Assembly (NCBI GenBank): GCA_038231615.1
Contig: JBBRLA010000356.1
Coordinates: 1-8,645, forward strand
Origin: JBBRLA01 sp038231615
Lineage (GTDB): Bacteria > Myxococcota_A > Polyangia > Palsa-1104 > JAEUJZ01
DNA: 8,645 bases
Direction of reading: 5' to 3'
Below the pieces are notes generated by a model. That model had not been told where the DNA came from and searched no databases. It saw only the letters and a list, made by a program, of their open reading frames with translations. Of this stretch, positions 5,356 to 8,645 are shown piece by piece; position 1 is the first letter of the stretch; the number at the start of each line of letters is the position of its first letter. Position numbers and translations under genes: made by a program.

Positions 5356-6123
5356 ATGCGCCACGGCCTGTTGTTGATGTTGTTCCTCGCCCCTGCGGGT
5401 TGTTTTCCCACCACGTCACAGTGCCAGCCGGCGACGGCGGAGGCCGGGTCCGGCGAGGTGCTGGTCACCTGCGGCGGTTTCGCCATGGGCGACTTCTCCG
5501 GGAATGGTCAGCTGGTGCAGTCCTTCTTGATGGACCGGACGCAGGTGACGGCGGATGAATACGCCGCGTGCGTGGGGAGTGGAGGATGCGCCCCTGTGGA
5601 AGGGACCTTGCATCCAGAGCGGGGCTGCACGCCGGACGTCGGGAAAAAGCCGATCTACTGCGTGAGTCTGGATGATGCGCAGACCTTCTGCGCCTCCCGG
5701 CACAAGCGGCTGCCAACCGAGATTCAATGGGAGTATGCCGCCCGGGGACAGGGAGGGAGCCGGTATCCCTGGGGCGAAGAGCCCTCGCCCGACGGGTTGT
5801 TCGGATGCTGGGGTCACATGGACGCATGCATCGTGGACTCGTTCGGTCCCGGGCGCCGGACGTTGTTGGGCAAGCTGGACCCAAACGGCCTGGCGGACCA
5901 GGGCGCCAACGTGTGGGAGTGGACTTCGAGCTTTTATTGCCCCTACCCCTTGCCGAGTCAAGGCTGCTCGACGGATCGTGTCGTCCGCGGCGGCGCCTGG
6001 TTCGACGACAGCGTCAAGCTGGGGCCCCTCTCGGAAGCGGAGCGGGCCATCAAGCGCCACCCGGTCGCTCCCGACTTCATCGACAACGGGCTCGGCTTCC
6101 GCTGCGCCCGGGATGCCATCTGA
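5356..6123 (+). CDS. SUMF1/FGE-fold envelope protein, catalytic cysteines absent
   Basis: The 255-residue protein starts at ATG 5356 with GGAGG at 5346-5350. A hydrophobic N-terminus ends in LAPAGC (Cys16); Pro at -3 makes this an irregular lipobox, so lipoprotein is probable rather than certain. The rest is a formylglycine-generating-enzyme (SUMF1) fold: GGFAMG (40-45), RTQVTADEYAACV, CVSLDDAQTFC, KRLPTEIQWEYAARG (117-131), YPWGEEP, NVWEW (185-189), RVVRGGAW (208-215) and GFRCAR (247-252). In true sulfatase-activating enzymes a pair of active-site cysteines follows the RGGSW-type motif. Here FDDSVKLGPLSEAERA has none, and no sulfatase is nearby. The domain is therefore likely a structural or ligand-binding module, as often seen beside bacterial Ser/Thr kinases. 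It contains many other cysteines, possibly disulfide-bonded outside the cytoplasm. Confidence 0.85.
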   Translation: MRHGLLLMLFLAPAGCFPTTSQCQPATAEAGSGEVLVTCGGFAMGDFSGNGQLVQSFLMDRTQVTADEYAACVGSGGCAPVEGTLHPERGCTPDVGKKPIYCVSLDDAQTFCASRHKRLPTEIQWEYAARGQGGSRYPWGEEPSPDGLFGCWGHMDACIVDSFGPGRRTLLGKLDPNGLADQGANVWEWTSSFYCPYPLPSQGCSTDRVVRGGAWFDDSVKLGPLSEAERAIKRHPVAPDFIDNGLGFRCARDAI

Positions 6124-6148
6124 TCGGGTCTGTTTGTCATCGCCGGGG

Positions 6149-6171
6149 CGCTCTTGCGTTAAGCAAGAGCG
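6149..6171. terminator. Perfect hairpin between convergent genes
   Basis: CGCTCTTGC (6149-6157) pairs perfectly with GCAAGAGCG (6163-6171) across the 5-nt loop GTTAA. The hairpin sits in the 67-nt gap between the stops of the SUMF1-fold gene (plus) and the lipoprotein gene (minus). It has no T-tract on either strand, so it is not a classical intrinsic terminator, but its position suggests a bidirectional transcription stop or an mRNA 3'-end stabiliser. Confidence 0.5.
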
Positions 6172-6190
6172 GTGACGCCGCGTGATCGAA

Positions 6191-7177
6191 TCAGAAGGAC
6201 GCGCCCAGTGCCGTGAAGCACAGGCCGACCGAGAGCCCATCCGGCTGGTCCCCGGCCGCCGTCGGCATCCAGGTGTCACCGCTGAACATTTGTACGTCCG
6301 GTTTCAGGAACGTGGTCACCAGGCCGTTGTGGCGCAGCTCGTCGGCGGTGATCTGGCATGTCATCGGGGCCCTGGCGCAGCACAGGTCGGGCGTTGCCTG
6401 GCACTTGGCGGAGGACTCGAATGTGCGGAAAAGGGCCTGCGCGTCCCCACTGCCCGGATTAGCATGGATGAAGGCCGTCATCGTCTGGGCTATCGCCGGG
6501 ATTATGACTCCCTGGATGTCATCGCTGCGCACCACACCGTGAACCTCGCCGGATGAGATGCCCAGGTTGCCTGCTCGCGCCGCCACGTGCACGCCATAAA
6601 GCGGCAGCGGCAGGGCCACCCCAAAGCCGGCGCTCAGCGTCAGCGATATACGCTCCAGCGTGGCCGCCGTCTGGACCGCCGGCAGCGGCGTCTGCAGCGC
6701 CTCCTCGCGCAGGGTCGCGGGGAGGCGAAGCGCCGGGAACCCCGCGCTGACCAGCAATGCATCCGATCCATCGAACGCGGGCGGCGTGGGCGGCGCGGCG
6801 GCTCGGGCCAGCGTGAGGCTGCCGCAGTCATCGCTGACGATACTCGTCGTCTGCAGCGAGAGCAGTTGCAGCAGTCCCCCGGACTGGACCAGGGCGTCGA
6901 CGTTGGCCTGAAGGTCGAAGGTGCCCTTCAAAGCCGACACGACCAGTGCGAGCGCATTATCGAGCTTTCCGTCGCCATCGATATCGATCGAACAGGGCGC
7001 CGCCGCGGTGGGCATGAGGAACCGAGCAATGACGTCCTTGCGTACCGGCCCCGTCGGCACCCCGCAGACGGGGACACAGAGGCCGTCGGTGCACGGTGGG
7101 TCCTGTCCGGCGCATCCAGCCGCGGAAGACAAGGAGAAGACAAGGGCCCCCAGCAAGAGGGCGGGAATCGGACGCAT
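6191..7177 (-). CDS. Secreted lipoprotein with DxDxDG loop, function unknown
   Basis: The 328-residue protein starts at ATG 7177, with AAGGAGG at 7183-7189. The signal sequence ends SSAAGC (Cys22), an acceptable lipobox, followed by a Cys-rich stretch (CTDGLCVPVCG). Residues 65-73 read DIDGDGKLD, an EF-hand/dockerin-like Ca-binding loop. The segment after it (DNALALVVSALKGTFDLQAN) starts a long hydrophobic, beta-rich region with no motif I recognise. Five cysteines cluster near the C-terminus (CQATPDLCCARAPMTC), suggesting disulfides outside the cytoplasm. I recall large families of uncharacterised myxobacterial lipoproteins with a C-x-DxDGDG-x-DN opening, but cannot name one. The gene is convergent with the SUMF1 gene and divergent from the GH84 gene, which also encodes a lipoprotein. 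A shared surface role is possible but unproven. Confidence 0.75.
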   Translation of the reverse strand: MRPIPALLLGALVFSLSSAAGCAGQDPPCTDGLCVPVCGVPTGPVRKDVIARFLMPTAAAPCSIDIDGDGKLDNALALVVSALKGTFDLQANVDALVQSGGLLQLLSLQTTSIVSDDCGSLTLARAAAPPTPPAFDGSDALLVSAGFPALRLPATLREEALQTPLPAVQTAATLERISLTLSAGFGVALPLPLYGVHVAARAGNLGISSGEVHGVVRSDDIQGVIIPAIAQTMTAFIHANPGSGDAQALFRTFESSAKCQATPDLCCARAPMTCQITADELRHNGLVTTFLKPDVQMFSGDTWMPTAAGDQPDGLSVGLCFTALGASF

Positions 7178-7182
7178 ATGAG

Positions 7183-7207
7183 CCTCCTTGAGGTACGCAC
7201 CATAGCA
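7183..7207 (-). promoter_or_regulatory. Strong SD and possible extended -10 of the lipoprotein gene
   Basis: On the minus strand AAGGAGG (7183-7189) lies 5 nt before the ATG and fixes the start. Just upstream, TG, one base, then TATGGT (7199-7207) resembles an extended -10, as found before vapC. No -35 is evident. The SD is certain in form; the promoter is tentative because the implied leader is only about 15 nt. Confidence 0.4.
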
Positions 7208-7290
7208 GAAATGCCTTCGTGATGCGCCTATTTCGGATTAGGATGGCGCGTGTTCGATTGGTATTCTGTCTGTAGCGCGAGGAGGTCCCC

Positions 7291-8645
7291 ATGAATGCGC
7301 AACACACCCGATCGATGTGCCAGGCGATGGCCTGCTGGATGCTTCTTGCTGGGTGCAGCGATGGGGGTCCCCTTGCCTCGATGGACATGCGGGCGGCGGA
7401 GACGCTCCCGGGCTCGGTGCTGCTCTATCCCGCCCCGCTTTACGCGCAACTGGCGCAGGCTGCCACGGCAGTCACGCAAGGGTGCGTGGACACGAGCGGG
7501 CTGCCCACCCATGGCATCCTAGATCGCCTGCTGCCCGAATTGGCCGACGACGTGGCCTTGCCGCTCTCCGACCTGGGCGCCACGCCCGGCGCGACCGACG
7601 GCTGTGACTGGCACCTCCGCTTCGTCTCCGAACCACCCATGCTGTCTGGAGAGGCCGCCGCGCTCTGGGCGTCCGCCGCCGCCAACCCCGAGCGCTACGT
7701 TCTCGTCCCGGACGCGCACGCGCCGGACGTCCTGCTCTTTGCTCCCAGCGAGGCCGCCGGTCTCTTCGCCCTTCGCCGGGCCCTGTCGCTGGTCAGCGGG
7801 AGCGGGGGCATGCGCGCTGCCCGCCCCGCCACCCTGGTCGACCATGCCAGCTTCCCGGGGCGCGGCGTGGTCGAAGGCTACTACGGGCAGCCTTATAGCC
7901 GTTCACAGCGGTCCCAGATCATGCACCTGATGAGCCGGGCCTTCATGAACACCTACGTCTACGCGCCCAAGGCCGATGACTATTGCTATGCGCGCTGGGC
8001 CACACCCTATCCGCCGGCAGAAGGCGCCGCCATCCGATCAGCGGCAGCGTACGCGTACAGTCATTTTCTGACCTTTCGCTGGGGCATCAGTCCCGGCTGG
8101 GGCGGCAAGGCGGGCTCGATCAAGTTCAGCAGTGCCGTCGATCTTGCCCGGTTCTCGGCCAAGCTAGATGCGATGGCCGCGCTCGGCGTGAAGCAATTCG
8201 CGGTGCTGCTGGACGATGTGTCATACAACCTCTACTGGCCGGAAGACCAGGCAGCCTTCGAGACGGTGGCGGAGGCCCACGCGTTCTTTCTGAACCAAGT
8301 GCTCGGCGTGCTCCGCGCCCGCGATCCCGCGGCCCGGCTGCTGGCCGTGGGCAGCATTTACACCGGCGACAACATGAGCTGGCAGGACTACAACAGCATC
8401 CTGGGCCATACGCTGAAGCCTGGCATCGACATCATGTGGACCGGGCCCCACACCTATAGCTCCACCATCCAGGGGACAGATCTGGCGCGCATCGACAAGC
8501 TGCTCGGGCGCAATGTGGTGTTGTGGGACAACGCGCCGGTCGAGTTGGGCCCCGTGACCGGCCGATCGGCCGACCTGGTGCCGATGGTGTCCGGCTACCT
8601 GTTCAACCCGGTGGTCAACCAGAATAACTACCTGCCCGTCGACGA
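7291..8645 (+). CDS. GH84-type beta-N-acetylglucosaminidase lipoprotein, 3' partial
   Basis: A frame of 451 codons runs open from ATG 7291 to the window edge. GAGGAGGT at 7279-7286 is the ribosome binding site. The N-terminus ends in the canonical lipobox LLAGC (Cys22). Residues about 40-185 form the GH20b-like domain that precedes GH84 catalytic barrels (VLVPDAHAPDVLLFAPSE, then LFALRRALSL). The barrel begins with RGVVEGYYGQPYS (191-203) and NTYVYAPKADDYCYARW, then ISPGW. The paired catalytic aspartates are in LLDDV (Asp308, Asp309), and later come DIMWTGPHTYSS and VVLWDNAPV. GH84 enzymes remove terminal beta-linked GlcNAc by substrate-assisted catalysis with this Asp-Asp pair. As an outer lipoprotein it may trim GlcNAc glycans or cell-wall material outside the cell (inference). 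The C-terminal domains lie beyond the window. Confidence 0.88.
   Translation, partial: MNAQHTRSMCQAMACWMLLAGCSDGGPLASMDMRAAETLPGSVLLYPAPLYAQLAQAATAVTQGCVDTSGLPTHGILDRLLPELADDVALPLSDLGATPGATDGCDWHLRFVSEPPMLSGEAAALWASAAANPERYVLVPDAHAPDVLLFAPSEAAGLFALRRALSLVSGSGGMRAARPATLVDHASFPGRGVVEGYYGQPYSRSQRSQIMHLMSRAFMNTYVYAPKADDYCYARWATPYPPAEGAAIRSAAAYAYSHFLTFRWGISPGWGGKAGSIKFSSAVDLARFSAKLDAMAALGVKQFAVLLDDVSYNLYWPEDQAAFETVAEAHAFFLNQVLGVLRARDPAARLLAVGSIYTGDNMSWQDYNSILGHTLKPGIDIMWTGPHTYSSTIQGTDLARIDKLLGRNVVLWDNAPVELGPVTGRSADLVPMVSGYLFNPVVNQNNYLPVD

Noticed and set aside
5416..6279. Minus-strand open frame (287 codons) opposite the SUMF1-fold gene
   Set aside because: Antisense shadow. The plus strand has family motifs and a good SD, and the frame would also overlap the lipoprotein 3' end.
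1..8645. CRISPR arrays, tRNA or rRNA genes, phage genes, replication origin
   Set aside because: No regularly spaced repeats, cloverleaf-like sequence, rRNA signature or phage structural gene was seen on either strand.

Overview
The window is GC-rich and divides into two unlike halves. Positions 1 to about 3,050 are an accessory patch of small toxin-antitoxin genes, gene fragments and mobile-element debris. From about 3,180 to the right edge the genes are intact, tightly packed chromosomal-style genes. A transmembrane Hanks-type Ser/Thr kinase, a TPR protein and a SUMF1-fold protein in a row, next to secreted lipoproteins, suggest a Myxococcota/'Deltaproteobacteria'-type genome. That placement is inferred from gene content only.

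Left half, in order. A minus-strand partial ORF runs off the left edge and overlaps a truncated 'HIWP-motif' gene (124-444). Next is an intact plus-strand PIN-domain (VapC-type) toxin (505-981) whose stop overlaps the start of a 62-residue partner (978-1166). Right after the partner's stop is the 5' portion of an integron attC-like site (1180-1225): an RYYYAAC box plus a 12-bp stem with one bulged base. It is cut off where the C-terminal piece of a minus-strand rhuM gene begins. The rhuM gene is in two collinear pieces (1225-1443 and 1873-2151), separated by the 3' end of an IS3-family transposase and one IS end (about 1442-1866). The 5' end of rhuM is joined out of frame to a truncated unknown gene (2488 to about 2084). 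A second toxin-antitoxin pair follows on the minus strand: an apparently intact antitoxin (2813-3046) and a ParE/RelE-type toxin (2551-2809) broken by an internal deletion and frameshift.

Right half. Three plus-strand genes form a likely operon: the kinase (3255-4547), a signal-peptide TPR protein with two C-terminal hydrophobic segments (4522-5340, overlapping the kinase by 26 nt), and a probably membrane-anchored SUMF1/FGE-fold protein that lacks the usual catalytic cysteines (5356-6123, preceded by a GGAGG site). A plausible reading is an envelope-associated phospho-signalling module. A perfect 9-bp hairpin (6149-6171) separates it from a convergent minus-strand lipoprotein with a DxDxDG calcium-binding-like loop (6191-7177). 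Divergent from that gene is a GH84-type beta-N-acetylglucosaminidase lipoprotein (7291 to beyond the right edge).

The points most worth a second look are the VapC cassette with a severed attC, the multiply broken rhuM/IS3 mosaic, the toxin-dead/antitoxin-alive ParE locus, and the kinase-TPR-SUMF1 operon.
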